In this document: positions 18,105-28,579 of the stretch, in pieces
Numbering within the stretch: the stretch's first letter is position 1
Layout: each line of letters begins with the position of its first letter
NCBI GenBank assembly: GCA_024114885.1
Contig: CP099426.1
Location: 1,116,001-1,180,000 of the forward strand
Reading direction: 5' to 3'
Length of the DNA stretch: 64,000 nucleotides
Origin: Septoria linicola
Taxonomy: Eukaryota > Ascomycota > Dothideomycetes > Mycosphaerellales > Mycosphaerellaceae
The notes under the pieces: model-generated
Told to the model about the DNA's origin: nothing
Seen by the model: the letters and a program-made list of their open reading frames with translations, nothing else
Databases searched by the model: none
Position numbers and translations under genes: made by a program

Positions 18105-19601
18105 CTAGTCTTGAAAGTCTTCGCCAGTGGTTGCAGGAGGGGCGATGTTCTCATCCTGAACTTGGGTCTTCTTGCGCGGCGAACGATTGGACTTCTTCTT
18201 GCTCTGAGCGTGGGTGAAGCTCTTCTTCTTGCTCAGGTTCTGTTTGGAACCACGCTTCATGGCGTGCTTTGATGCAACGCGCTTGGCCTCCATGGCCTGA
18301 ACAGCTTGCTGGATACGTGGGGATAGCAAGCGCAAGAAGTTAGACTTGAAGTTGACCCCAGCGCGAATGGCAGTCAGATAGACTGTCTCCACCCACTGCT
18401 TAGCCGCCATGTTGATCTTTTCGAGATCGTCGACTTCGACGCCGAGAATGTTGCGCTCAATCTCTTCCTCGTTGAATGCGTACTCGAGCGCCTTCTCGTG
18501 GTTCCCAATGGACAAAGCGAAGCCCGCGGCAACCCGGTATGCCTTCAGCAGCTCGACGCTGAGGAGCTGCTCTTCGATCAGGAAGCGGATACTATCCTCA
18601 GCCTGTACGAGTGCGGTCTGTGGAGAGTTGGGAATGAAGCGCCCATCAGGCTGAGCGCCACTGGCAAACTGATTGAGGCCCCAGAAAATGCCGCTGAGAA
18701 TCTCGCGTCGCTGGTCGGAAGCGCCAGTGACATCCGTGCATGCGATGCACTGGCACTCGAAACCGTAGTGGTCGCGCAGCTTCTGGAGACGCTGGTGCAT
18801 GAAGTCGTATGTTGATGCCGGACCCAGGTAGTTGATGAGAAGCTCTTCGCCTGCTCTAACGTCGCGCACTGTTTGGACCGTCTCCTTGCCCAATGCTGGG
18901 TTGTTGGTGTGGTGGACATTTGGCACGCACGAGTGATTGAGGCGCGAGGAGATCTCGAAGGCCCCAATGTTGCCATTGGCGAGGATGAAGTCGTTGCAAG
19001 CAAAGGTTCTCATGACCCGAACATGCTCTTGGACGTATTCTGGTAGGTCGTGCTCGTTAATCTGGCAGTGCATAGCGCACATTCTGGCCACGTGCTCGTA
19101 GTCGACCTGAGGAGCAACGTAGCAGTGAAGCGCATCAAAAGCGAGCTTCTTGTCGGCAGGTAGCTGCAAGTACGCGTGGTACGCCACGTCGAGGCCTTTC
19201 TGCGGGACCTCGAGCAATGGAGCTTCGCAGATGATGCGAGTGCCTCGTGGAAGATCACGACAGGCGAAGAGTCCAAGGCCCTTGCCAGCACTTGGACGCA
19301 ACTCGAAGATTGGGGTGACCGCGGCCGCGAGTGGCACAAAGTCTGGTGCATCGGCCTTGAGTGGTGAAGTGGTGCTCTTTGGCGTGGATGCACCCAAGAA
19401 GCAGACTGGGCTCGAGTCGCGTGTAGTGGCAGGAGTCTGGATACTGATGGCTGAAGACATGGTGGTCGCAGCCGTTAGTGCGCTGTCGTTGGTTGCGGTC
19501 GAGTCTGTTGGAGAAGGAGTCTCTTCCTGCTTCTGATTCTTCTCGAGGAAGAAGAGAACGTGGTGCAACGTGGTGCCGAGAGCGGCTGTGTTGGTCTCCA
19601 T
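18105..19601 (-). CDS. SET-domain protein (putative lysine methyltransferase, SMYD-like without MYND)
   Basis: A probable S-adenosylmethionine-dependent protein methyltransferase of about 498 residues. The SET core is clear: PSAGKGLGLFACRDLPRGTRI at the start, RLNHSCVPNVHH (AdoMet-binding NHSC motif), GEELLINYLG with the catalytic-site tyrosine, and a post-SET FECQCIAC zinc knuckle. A helical region follows (EKALEYAFNEEEIERNILG) as in TPR-like C-termini of SMYD proteins. The last 50 residues are strongly basic (KRGSKQNLSKKK, KKKSNRSPRKK) and look like a nuclear localisation signal. I chose Met at 19601 (METNTAALG); the frame is open to a Met at 19802, but those 67 extra residues are Cys-rich and look like translated 5' UTR. 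Substrate unknown. Confidence 0.85.
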   Translation of the reverse strand: METNTAALGTTLHHVLFFLEKNQKQEETPSPTDSTATNDSALTAATTMSSAISIQTPATTRDSSPVCFLGASTPKSTTSPLKADAPDFVPLAAAVTPIFELRPSAGKGLGLFACRDLPRGTRIICEAPLLEVPQKGLDVAYHAYLQLPADKKLAFDALHCYVAPQVDYEHVARMCAMHCQINEHDLPEYVQEHVRVMRTFACNDFILANGNIGAFEISSRLNHSCVPNVHHTNNPALGKETVQTVRDVRAGEELLINYLGPASTYDFMHQRLQKLRDHYGFECQCIACTDVTGASDQRREILSGIFWGLNQFASGAQPDGRFIPNSPQTALVQAEDSIRFLIEEQLLSVELLKAYRVAAGFALSIGNHEKALEYAFNEEEIERNILGVEVDDLEKINMAAKQWVETVYLTAIRAGVNFKSNFLRLLSPRIQQAVQAMEAKRVASKHAMKRGSKQNLSKKKSFTHAQSKKKSNRSPRKKTQVQDENIAPPATTGEDFQD

Positions 19602-20040
19602 GATCGACGGTTGAAGTGTTGGATACTTGCAAGTTGGATGTGTTTCGACTGAGGAGAGTATTTTCGGAGCGCTGTCGAACAAGTGATTGTTTTCCGAGCG
19701 AATTACTAGCGCGTTTGCAGGGGTCTGCCGCCTGCAGCAAGTCAGCGTCACACAGAGGGCAGGCACGGATGCATCAACAACATTCTCGAAGGAAACTTGC
19801 ATAGGGGTTCAACACACCTGTTGTCCCATCTCGTGTGCGCGGCACGCTCGAGCTCTGCTGCAGAGGGCCTTCGATAAATCTATGGTAGCCAAGCGGCTAA
19901 GTGCTGCGGCGAAGCAGAAAGTGAAGTTCGCCGCATCTCGGCGCGCGTGAGTTTCACGCCTCGAGTCTGAGCAGTGTAGCAAGAAGTCTGTGTTCAAAAG
20001 TGTTGTCGTAGACTCCGTAGTGTACACAACATGAAGCGAC
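19602..20040. other. Intergenic region
   Basis: Contains the promoter/5' UTR of the SET gene and the 3' UTR of RIO2. No further feature seen. Confidence 0.4.
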
Positions 20041-21476
20041 TTATATCGCCCAGCCACTTGCTTTTTTCTTGGTTAGCACCTTCTCCGCAGTCACGTCCGG
20101 CTCCTGTGGCAAGTCTATTGGCTGAAGGCCAAAGTTCGCAAGATTCCGCATCCTCATGGAAGCGTCGTCTTCGACAGACAGACTGGCAACTCCTGCTTCC
20201 ACTGCCGAGTCCCCGTCCTGACCTTCGTGCTGCACTTCTGCTTCAGCTTGAGCTTCAACTGTGCCCTCTTCACTGTTCTCTTCCTCCTGCTCTTCATCTT
20301 CAGAATCATCTTCGTCCTCTTCTTTCTCCTCGTTCTCTTGGCCGTTGACATTAGATTCCGTCTGAGTTCCATCCAGGAACCGCTCGCTCTCCTTCATCAT
20401 TTTCTTAGAGAACCCACTGGCTTCGACCTCAATGTCAAGTCTCTTCTCTGGATCGGCACCCTTGAGCGCGTCCTTCAAGAAAGGTCCTTTCTCATCGCTC
20501 GTGTACTTGAACCTTCGTTCGAAATACCTCTTCACACATGCAACATCCCGATCGAAATAGTACTCGGCATTTGCATGATTCGTGCTCACAGTCTGCGGAA
20601 AGTCGATCAAGATTGGTATCACCTCGAACGACCCGTCTGCTCGTGTCTTCTCCTTGATGAGAATGTTGAACTCGTTGAAATCGCCGTGAATGAGTCCTCG
20701 TTGGGCAAGTCGTACGATCATGTCCATCAGTTCAGCGTATAGCGTGCCGGGATCTCCTACCTCGTCGACCATTCGCAAGGGGAACGAATCGATAAACTCC
20801 ATTACAACGGTGTGGCGGCTCCATGCTAGTGGCTCCGGCACGGGGAATCCTTCTCTGTGTAGCACGCGCATGAATTCGTACTCCTTGTGAGCAGCTAGTC
20901 GGGAGAGGTATTTCCAGTCGCCTGTGCCAGAGTTGCCAGTCTTGCGAAGATAGTCGCGGTTGGCTTTGACCGTCCGGAATGAGATTCTGCCCAGTCTGTG
21001 TAGTTTGAGAACTTGCTGTCGGCCTTCTGGTGAAGCTGTGATGTATATGTCGGATTCTTTGCCAACGCCAATCTGATTCCCGAGAGAGAAGATGACGTTT
21101 GATCGTCGGTGTGCGTTGAGCGCAAGATAATCGAGGCCTCCGTATGTGAGGCGGTAGCCATCGTCTAAGATAGGTCAGACCAAGTTCAGGACGTGAAGCA
21201 AAATGAGAAGCCTACATCTTGCATTTTTGACTTTAGCGATGAGGCCTACTTTCGCCAGATTGGCGATATTCTTGTGTATGCCACTCCCGCCCCGGAGGCC
21301 TGAGATGGACTGTATGAGTGGAGTTGGAACGACTTCATGATTTTTGCTTCCTTGCTCAAACTAGGCACATTTCTCAGTACTGATACAGTCGTGATGGATG
21401 TGCGTCGACCTACGGCAGCGAGTACACGCCAGTCTTCACTTGACAGATAGCGCAGAGCGCCGGTATTCAGCTTCAT
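20041..21476 (-). CDS. RIO2: Serine/threonine-protein kinase RIO2
   Basis: Atypical kinase/ATPase needed for late cytoplasmic maturation of the 40S ribosomal subunit. I join exons 21476-21414, 21360-21216 and 21164-20041 (443 aa); both introns are short GT-AG. The N-terminal winged-helix domain reads MKLNTGALRYLSSEDWRVLAA, then FEQGSKNHEVVPTPLI and LRGGSGIHKNIANLAKVGLI. The RIO kinase core has the flexible nucleotide loop SLGNQIGVGKESDIYI, the Lys in QQVLKLHRLGR, catalytic HGDFNEFN (Asp-231) and the metal-binding IDFPQ (Asp-257). The C-terminal 100 residues are highly acidic, ending KKKASGWAI. Length is typical. It is divergent from RPN1 with 362 bases between start codons. Confidence 0.95.
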
Positions 21477-21838
21477 CTCGACGTTGAATGTGTTCCTGTG
21501 CAGACAATATATATTGATCGTCCTTGCGACTGCACGTGAAGGACAGAGCCAGAAACTTTGATGTGAGGTCGGCAGATCTTCGGGACGGAAGCTGTGCATC
21601 ATCTCAGGCAACGGATGGACGCGTTTGGAGCCTCCATCTAACTATCCAACACTCTCTCCCACATCACATAGTCCATCTTCTCTGGGAGCGTCTCTTGGTT
21701 TAGAGCTCCATCACAACACACAGATCTGCTCCGGTCTCTGCCTGCAATCGCCAACCGCTTTCACGACCAGCAGCGGCAAGCCGACGACGACACCAGCAGC
21801 ACCAACACCGCCAACGAGAGCTCTCGTGACCGCCGAGG
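21477..21838. promoter_or_regulatory. Bidirectional promoter region RIO2/RPN1
   Basis: The two start codons face away from each other across 362 bases, so both promoters and 5' UTRs lie here. No specific factor site is claimed. Confidence 0.6.
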
Positions 21839-24604
21839 ATGGCGAAGGAGGCGGAGAAGCCCAAGGCTGCCGACAAGGGAAAGGGCAAGGCCGAAGAGCC
21901 CAAGCAGGCGAATGGTGTGAATGGCGCCAAAGCAGATGGCAAAGATGGCAAGAAGGATGGCGACCTCGATTTGCCGCCAGAGGAGCTGAGCGAGGAGGAC
22001 CAGAAGCTCAAGGACGAGCTGGACATGCTGGTGGAACGATTGACAGAGTCCGACGCGTCGCTCTACGCCGCTGCGCTCGATGCCATCAAGACCAGCATCA
22101 AGACGTCGACGAGTTCGATGACGGCGGTGCCCAAGCCGCTCAAGTTCCTGCGCCCGCACTACGACAAGCTCACCGAAGCATACGAGCGGTGGCCCAAAGG
22201 CGCCGACAAGGACTCGCTGGCAGACACATTGTCCGTGTTGGGCATGACATATTCTGATGATGAGGACCGACGAGACACGATCAAGTACCGACTGCTTGCG
22301 CCAGGCACAGACATCGGCTCCTGGGGCCACGAGTACATGCGCCATCTTGCGCTGGAGATTGGTCAGGAGTACGAGGTCCGACAGCAAGAAGAGCGAGATT
22401 CCGAGGACATCACATCCCTGGCGCTGACGCTCGTGCCCTTCTTCCTCAAGCACAACGCAGAGGCAGACGCCGTCGACATCCTCTCCGAGCTGGAGATGAT
22501 CGAGCACATCAAGGACCATCTGGACGAGAACACATACAGTCGAGTGTGCCTGTACATGGCATCAATGGTACCGCTGCTCACCTATCCCGACAACGACCGT
22601 TTTCTGCGCACTGCGCACGACGTCTACCTGCAGTACAAGCAGTACACACAGGCGATATCCCTCGCCATCAAGCTTAATGACCTCGAGCTCATCAAATCCG
22701 ATTTCACTTCGGCACCAGACAAGACTACGAAGCGCCAACTCGCTTTCCTCCTCGCCAGACAGCGGATATCAATCGAGCTCGAAGGCGATGATGCCAGTGA
22801 CGAAGAGCTGCAGGAGTGCCTCAACAATACCAAACTACCAACGTACTACAAGTCCCTGGCAAAGGAGCTGAACGTGCTTGATCCAAAGGTGCCCGAGGAC
22901 ATCTACAAGTCACATCTGGAGTCTAACCGCACAGCTGGCCTGACTAACACTGATTCCGCGCGACACAATCTTGCCTCGACTTTCGTGAATGCATTCGTCA
23001 ATGCTGGTTTCGGCGATGACAAGCTCATGCTGGTCGAAGGCGGCGTGAAGCAGAGCTGGGTCTGGAAGGTCAAGGAGGAGGGCATGTTGTCAGCTGCGGC
23101 GTCTGCGGGTCTGCTGTTGCTGTGGGATGTTGAGCTGGGTCTCGACAAAATCGATGCGTACACCTACCTGTCCGAGGATAAGATCAAGGCCGGTGCAGCG
23201 CTCGCAATGGGTGTCATGAACGCCGGCGTCAAGGTGGAAGGCGACCCAACGCTGGCACTGTTGGGCGATTTCGAGGGTAAGACAGTTTCTGACAGAGTCG
23301 CTCGCATTCTGGGTCTCGGTCTTGCTTATGCTGGCTCAAACAACGAGGGCGTGCTCGAGGTCCTGCTTCCGCTGGTGAGAGACACTGGTCTGGACATGCA
23401 GCTATCTGCAACCGCCGCGCTCTCGCTCGGTCTGGTCTTCGTCGGCACCGCCCAATCCGATGTCAGCGAAGCCATCATCGAGACATTCCTGGACGAAGAT
23501 CGCAACAAGCAGCTGAAAGACAAGTGGACACGCTTCATGACTCTTGGTCTTGCCGTCCTGTATTTCGGACAGCAAGAAGAGGTGGACGTCATCCTCGAGA
23601 CACTCAAGGCGATCGACCACCCCATGTCCAAGCCAGCGTCTGTTCTCATCGAGATGTGCGCCTGGGCCGGCACTGGTGCTGTGCTCAAGCTGCAACAGCT
23701 CCTCCACATTTGCAACGAGCACATTGAAGAAAAGGACGAAAAGGACGATGACGACAAGGACGAGGAGGAGAAGAAAGAGGGAGAAGAATCGAAAGACATT
23801 GCTGGTGAGCAGCTGGTCCAGGCATACGCTGTGCTCGGTCTAGCTCTTGTCGCCATGGGCGAAGAGATTGGTCAAGAGATGGTTCTTCGGCAATTCGGAC
23901 ACTTGATGCACTACGGCGAGCCCAACATCCGCAAGGCTGTCCCTCTCGCCATGGGTCTAATTAGTGTGTCAAACCCTCAGATGAAGATCTACGACACGCT
24001 ATCACGATACTCCCACGACAACGATGTCGATGTGGCGGTCAACTCCATCTTTGCCATGGGAATGGTTGGTGCTGGCACAAACAACGCGCGTCTAGCACAA
24101 CTTCTACGACAGCTTGCATCGTACTATCACCGTGATCCAAGCGCACTCTTCATGGTGCGTATCGCACAGGGTCTCCTGCACATGGGCAAGGGCACATTGA
24201 CGATCAGCCCCTTCCACACTGATCGAACAGTGCTATCGAGAGTGTCGGCAGCAGGCTTGCTGACTGTGGCGATTTCGTTGATCGAAAACCCCAAGGCGTT
24301 CATTCTTGGTGACCACCACTACCTGCTCTACCACTTGGCAATTGCCATGAATCCTCGCTTCCTCATCACACTCGACGAAGAACTCAAGCCCATACAAGTC
24401 AACGTTCGTGTCGGTCAGGCAGTGGACGTGGTCGGTCAAGCAGGTCGACCGAAGACCATCACTGGCTGGCAAACACAATCGACGCCAGTACTGCTCGGTC
24501 ACGGTGAGCGTGCCGAGCTTGAAGATGAGGAGTATATTGCAGTGGCGAACACGATGGAGGGTATCTGCATCTTGAAGAAGAACCCAGACTGGGAGTCAAC
24601 GTAG
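21839..24604 (+). CDS. RPN1: 26S proteasome regulatory subunit RPN1
   Basis: The largest non-ATPase subunit of the proteasome base, where it docks ubiquitin receptors such as Rad23/Dsk2 and the deubiquitinase Ubp6. The gene is intronless, 921 aa, the usual size. After a Lys/Glu/Gly-rich disordered start comes the conserved ELSEEDQKLKDELDMLVERL, then KPLKFLRPHYDKL and GSWGHEYMRHLALEIGQEY. The middle holds the PC (proteasome/cyclosome) helical repeats, recognisable as GAALAMGVMNAGV, LGLGLAYAGSN, ALSLGLVFVGT, YAVLGLALVAMG and AVPLAMGLISVSNP. An acidic Lys/Glu insertion (about 635-660) separates the repeats. The C-terminus (LDEELKPIQVNVRVGQAVDVVGQAG, then ILKKNPDWES) is typical. Expression is likely co-ordinated with RIO2 through the shared promoter, which is inference. 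Confidence 0.96.
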   Translation: MAKEAEKPKAADKGKGKAEEPKQANGVNGAKADGKDGKKDGDLDLPPEELSEEDQKLKDELDMLVERLTESDASLYAAALDAIKTSIKTSTSSMTAVPKPLKFLRPHYDKLTEAYERWPKGADKDSLADTLSVLGMTYSDDEDRRDTIKYRLLAPGTDIGSWGHEYMRHLALEIGQEYEVRQQEERDSEDITSLALTLVPFFLKHNAEADAVDILSELEMIEHIKDHLDENTYSRVCLYMASMVPLLTYPDNDRFLRTAHDVYLQYKQYTQAISLAIKLNDLELIKSDFTSAPDKTTKRQLAFLLARQRISIELEGDDASDEELQECLNNTKLPTYYKSLAKELNVLDPKVPEDIYKSHLESNRTAGLTNTDSARHNLASTFVNAFVNAGFGDDKLMLVEGGVKQSWVWKVKEEGMLSAAASAGLLLLWDVELGLDKIDAYTYLSEDKIKAGAALAMGVMNAGVKVEGDPTLALLGDFEGKTVSDRVARILGLGLAYAGSNNEGVLEVLLPLVRDTGLDMQLSATAALSLGLVFVGTAQSDVSEAIIETFLDEDRNKQLKDKWTRFMTLGLAVLYFGQQEEVDVILETLKAIDHPMSKPASVLIEMCAWAGTGAVLKLQQLLHICNEHIEEKDEKDDDDKDEEEKKEGEESKDIAGEQLVQAYAVLGLALVAMGEEIGQEMVLRQFGHLMHYGEPNIRKAVPLAMGLISVSNPQMKIYDTLSRYSHDNDVDVAVNSIFAMGMVGAGTNNARLAQLLRQLASYYHRDPSALFMVRIAQGLLHMGKGTLTISPFHTDRTVLSRVSAAGLLTVAISLIENPKAFILGDHHYLLYHLAIAMNPRFLITLDEELKPIQVNVRVGQAVDVVGQAGRPKTITGWQTQSTPVLLGHGERAELEDEEYIAVANTMEGICILKKNPDWEST

Positions 24605-24966
24605 GCATGTGAATGAACGGCACGAAATGAGCATAGAGCGAGCGGTATATGGCCCTAGATTACCGCTCGTGCTTCCGCCACAATATCAGCTGGCATAGCG
24701 TAGCGATGTATGATATGTTGTATCATTGACTTCAGAACTCGGCGCACGTTACAGCGTACTTGTGCATTATCGCAAAGCTAATTCTGACCGTCCTCAGGCA
24801 AGGCAAGGAGAGTTTTGGTCTACCAGAGGTAGAAGAGTACCTAATTCATGCTGACAGAGAGCACCATAAAACTAATGCACAGGGCGAGTTGCATCTACAC
24901 ATCGCATCCTCCCTCCATCAAGATAGCCAACACAACAGTACAAACTTCCTTTCACATCACGATAAA
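24605..24966. other. Intergenic region
   Basis: 3' UTR of RPN1 and promoter of the next small gene; nothing else seen. Confidence 0.4.
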
Positions 24967-25530
24967 ATGAGCTGCTCTCCCTCCAGGCGACCATCGCCAA
25001 CAACATTCCTCTCCCTCCCCGCCGAACTCCGCAATACCATCTACTCTCTCGTCCTCGTCCTGCCCTCCCAAGCCATCTCCGTCTCCGGCAAGCACGGCAA
25101 AGCTCTCCCTCGCAATCTCCCCTCAACACTCTCTCTCCTCCTCACAAACCGACAAATCTACCACGAATCCAGCTCGATGCTGTATGGAGAGAATACGTGG
25201 TACGCGAGAACCCAAGAAGATGCCTGCGAGTTCTTAAGTGGCATTTCGAGGGAGAATGTGGGCATGATTAAGAAGTTGGAATGTAAATTTTTGGGGGGAC
25301 CGCAGGAGTATTTGTTGTTTAGTGCATTTGTGGTACAGGTAAAGATGGGGTTGAGGGATGTGGTGAGGGGCGTGCGTGATGCGAAGGGGATGGAGTTGAG
25401 ATTGGAGGCGGTGAGAGTGGCTGTGAGGAGGGGGGGATATAGGGCGTTGTGTGAGCTTAAGGGGTGGGAGCGAGTAGATGGAGGGTGGGGAGGGTTCAAG
25501 GAGGATGTTTGGCGGGCTGCTAGTATATGA
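24967..25530 (+). CDS. F-box-like small protein with LPAELRNTIY motif (187 aa)
   Basis: The protein starts MSCSPSRRPSPTTF and enters FLSLPAELRNTIYSLVL, the signature of a large group of fungal proteins related to F-box domains, then LLLTNRQIYHESSSMLYGENTWY, which is typical of the same group. The rest is poorly conserved and ends GGFKEDVWRAAS. Such proteins are thought to be SCF-type adaptors or decayed copies, but no target is known. The frame is open upstream to 24760; I chose the Met at 24967 because it lies just before the conserved block and the upstream part has random composition. Codon bias changes to G-rich purine codons after residue 95. Confidence 0.65.
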   Translation: MSCSPSRRPSPTTFLSLPAELRNTIYSLVLVLPSQAISVSGKHGKALPRNLPSTLSLLLTNRQIYHESSSMLYGENTWYARTQEDACEFLSGISRENVGMIKKLECKFLGGPQEYLLFSAFVVQVKMGLRDVVRGVRDAKGMELRLEAVRVAVRRGGYRALCELKGWERVDGGWGGFKEDVWRAASI

Positions 25531-25867
25531 CGAGCGATGCATGTGAATGAGAATGGTGGCGCGGGTTGCAGAAAGGCAATTTGGCAAGCGCCTTTGCTCC
25601 ATTTTGCGTTCAGCCCGGGAAGCTGTAGCCATATGGTCGCTCTGGAGTGAGGGCTTAGATTATTCGACTTTTGAGGCCGTGATTCGCAGATGAGACTTCT
25701 TTCTCATGCATTACGCTGTGCTTTAACAACGTCAAGTACGGCACATTCGTTCTTGAGGCGTAGCACGAGGCCAGGTCTCTTCCAGAGAAAGCGGCGCGAG
25801 CGCGGAGCTTGATATTATGCATCTATCTGCCTTCCACATGCCAAAGCTCGCCAAAGACCACTTACGC
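25531..25867. other. Convergent 3' region
   Basis: About 340 bases between the stops of the F-box-like gene and BCP1; 3' UTRs only. Confidence 0.4.
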
Positions 25868-26795
25868 TCACCCCTGCAAATAGTCACCAACAGCCTTGAC
25901 GGCAGTCTGAAACTTCTTCCCATCAATCAGAATCATATGCCCCTGCGGCTTGATCCCTGCCTCTGCAAATACTCTCTTTGAATCACTAGCTCCCTCATCC
26001 GCTTCCTTCTCGTACTCAAAATTTGAGTAGCCGAGCGAATGCTTCTGCCACATCTCATCCTCAGCATGGAAGTAGAACGTCTCGGCGTCTCCCGCTTTCT
26101 TTCCTTTCTTGCTCGGCCGTTCATCTTCGGCATCGAGTTTCGAATCGACTTCTTGGTATGTCCTGCTCAGAATGAGGTAATGCGTAAAATTGTAAGGCTC
26201 CTTGTCTTTGACTGCAAGATCAATCTCTTCGAGCATGAGGTTGTACATCGGTGGGATGACTTGATGCGGGATGTTGATGAAGCGCTCATTGAGCACCAAT
26301 GCGACTTGTGCTTTGGAGTCGGACGCCAAGAGCTTCTCGAGTTGCTGCAGGTCTGGATTTCCCGATGCTTTGGCTCGAGATAGGATGTACCGCGTCAGAT
26401 TGAGAATCACAGGCTTCGTTCTGTGGTGATTGAGGTTGAGCGCTGTGAGCAGAGCATATGGATCACTCTCCTTTCCATCGCACTTCACAGTTGAGCCCAT
26501 TCCAGGTTGTGATAGGATCAGATCAGCCAGCTCGGAAAGATCGAATAGTTGATTGTCCGCATCGAGCAGTTGTCGAAGCAAGTTTTTGAGGCCGTGGAAG
26601 TCAACTTCTGGGTCCGGATCCATGAATTCGAAATCGACGTCAAGCATGTCAACCTCCTTACAATACCGTTAGTGCTGAAGTAATTCGGAACCTCGTACTT
26701 TGACATACATCATCACTGCCGCTGTCCTCGCCATCAATGTCCATCTTGTCTTTCGATGGCTGTTTGTCGTCGCCAATCGTCTTTCGCTTGCCCAT
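25868..26795 (-). CDS. BCP1: BCP1 / BCCIP family protein
   Basis: Nuclear protein that in yeast chaperones ribosomal protein Rpl23 and supports nuclear export of Mss4. Exons 26795-26709 and 26656-25868 (291 aa) flank a 52-nt intron with a CTAAC branch site. The start is MGKRKTIGDDKQPSKDKMDI, an acidic stretch, then EVDMLDVDFEFMDPDPEVDFHGLKNLLRQLL, which is the family core (listed here as motif, residues 30-60). Further conserved parts are LADLILSQPGMGSTVK, NLTRYILSRA, LVLNERFINIPHQVIPPMYN, YNFTHYLILSRTY, ETFYFHAEDEMWQKHS and the C-terminal KPQGHMILIDGKKF. Length is typical. The family role is known in yeast; the role here is inferred. Confidence 0.9.
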
Positions 26796-27533
26796 CTTGT
26801 TGTCTGTGGCAGCAGTCAATGACCGCTTTGGTTGTTGTATGGATGTTCTCTACAGAACGCTTGTCAAAAATGCAAGATCTTCCAGGCGAGTTTTATGTTA
26901 AGCATGCAGAGTGACTTCAAGTTTTCTGTTGTGCCGAGACCGAGAAGGCGAAATAAAGTGGTGGCACAATGCAGTCTCCAATAACTTTCACTGTTCGTCA
27001 ACAAGAAGAGCACGTCGGTTGAGCGTCGCAGCGTGAACGACATTGGAGCATTATTCGATGTGCTGTGTTGTGCAATGCTCATCAGTCACCCATCTCTCCA
27101 TCTGCTGCTGCTCCTCTTAAAGCCTTCTAGCTGTACATGTTTATTCACTCGCGTTCAGGCATGCTCACCTTCCCGCTTTCTTTGGCAGACACGGACTCTG
27201 GCTCTTTGTTATCATGGTGTTGATTTCGAACCTCGGACACAGAGCAATGTCAGGCGCGGTCCGACATGGCGGCAGTCAGTCATCAGCGCTTCCAGACGCA
27301 TTTGGCCCGCTTCATATCGCGAATGAGCTTTGAGCAGCCACACTACATAACATGAAGACGAAATCTAGATGCATTGACTTGCTGTTGTGAAATTGACCTC
27401 TTTTACAGACCTAATCTCACCGTCGCTAAAAACAAGATGATGTGTCTTAACTGTACATATGGCTGCACCTGTCTGGCTCAGCGATACCACTCTCCACGTC
27501 TATGCTCCTCTCGCCTCCGTATATCGTGCGCGT
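26796..27533. other. Intergenic region
   Basis: 740 bases with the BCP1 promoter on the left and the Rieske 3' UTR on the right. A 97-codon frame at 27033 has no recognisable content. Confidence 0.4.
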
Positions 27534-28334
27534 CTAACCAATGACCAATGCATTGTCCTCTGGAAAATCGTACTCGGGGACTTCCAAGTTCAGTGGCGCT
27601 GGTCCTCTTCTTACACGTCCCGAGATATCGTAGTGAGAACCGTGGCATGGGCAGAACCATCCACCGTAGTCACCGGCCTCTCCAATAGGCACGCAACCCA
27701 AGTGCGTGCAGACACCCAACATGACGAGCCACTCTGGCTTCTTGACACGATCGCCGTCTGCCTGTGGATCACGGAGAGTCTTCCAGTCGAAGTCCTCGGC
27801 CTCCTTGATCTCGTCTGCTGTGCGGTGACGAATGAACACCGGCTTTCCACGCCACTTGATGATAACGTTCTTTCCCTCGGGAATGGTTGCAAGGTCGACC
27901 TCAACCTTGGCCTGCGCAAGGACATCGGCGGATGCGGACATGTTTACAAGGAAATCTACACACCAGATATGTCAGGCTTCGCCACTTGTAAACCTCCTGT
28001 CCACTTGGTTAGACTGCTTCTGCTTACCTTGCACTGTGTTCTTTGCTCCAAGCGCGGAAACACCTCCCATAGCGCCGACCATGAAATATTGGAACATCTT
28101 GTTGCCGGTCTCGCCAGAGTTGTTTCGGTAGCTCTTGAACGACGGAATGACAGTGGTATCCTGCTTGTTGCTGGCGCCGCGGGTGAAGGGCGACTTGTAC
28201 TCGGCGTGCGATGTTGAGGCGTCGGTAGAGGCATTGCACTTTTGCATGATCGTGGTAGTCCGCGCAGCTGGAACGACCTGGCGACTGGCGGCGCTGCGCA
28301 CCACGGCGGTGGCAGCTCGTGACGAGATGGACAT
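27534..28334 (-). CDS. RIP1: Cytochrome bc1 complex Rieske iron-sulfur subunit
   Basis: The 2Fe-2S subunit of respiratory complex III in the mitochondrial inner membrane; it takes electrons from ubiquinol to cytochrome c1. Exons 28334-28028 and 27955-27534 (242 aa) flank a 72-nt intron. An Arg/Ser/Ala-rich presequence (MSISSRAATAVVRSAASRQV) precedes the single membrane anchor FQYFMVGAMGGVSALGAKN. The cluster-binding motifs CTHLGC (about 185-190) and CPCHGSHYD (about 204-212) are intact, including both Cys and both His ligands and the disulfide Cys pair. The protein ends VPEYDFPEDNALVIG. It is divergent from the macrodomain gene with 245 bases between starts. Confidence 0.96.
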
Positions 28335-28579
28335 TACGGCGATGTGTGAGGCGCTGGAGGTGTTGGCGTAGTCTCAATGGTGGAAGGGAGTTTGAGAGTA
28401 TGGTTTGCGCATTCGTTCGGAAGCAGCGAGCCAATCACGGGAAGAGCGAGGTAATGGATGTTCTTGCCTCAGGCTACACATGTCAAAGCTACCAACAAGT
28501 GGCGTTGCTGCCTATCAAGGAAAGAACTCAGTTCAGTCTTTTGCGTCCGTGACAAGATTCGAACGCGAGATCAGCAACG
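28335..28579. promoter_or_regulatory. Bidirectional promoter region, Rieske / macrodomain genes
   Basis: 245 bases between divergent start codons; both promoters must lie here. Confidence 0.55.

Noticed and set aside
28551..28575. GTTCGAATC-like sequence resembling a tRNA B box (minus)
   Set aside because: No A box or acceptor stem at the right distance; it lies in the Rieske/macrodomain promoter.
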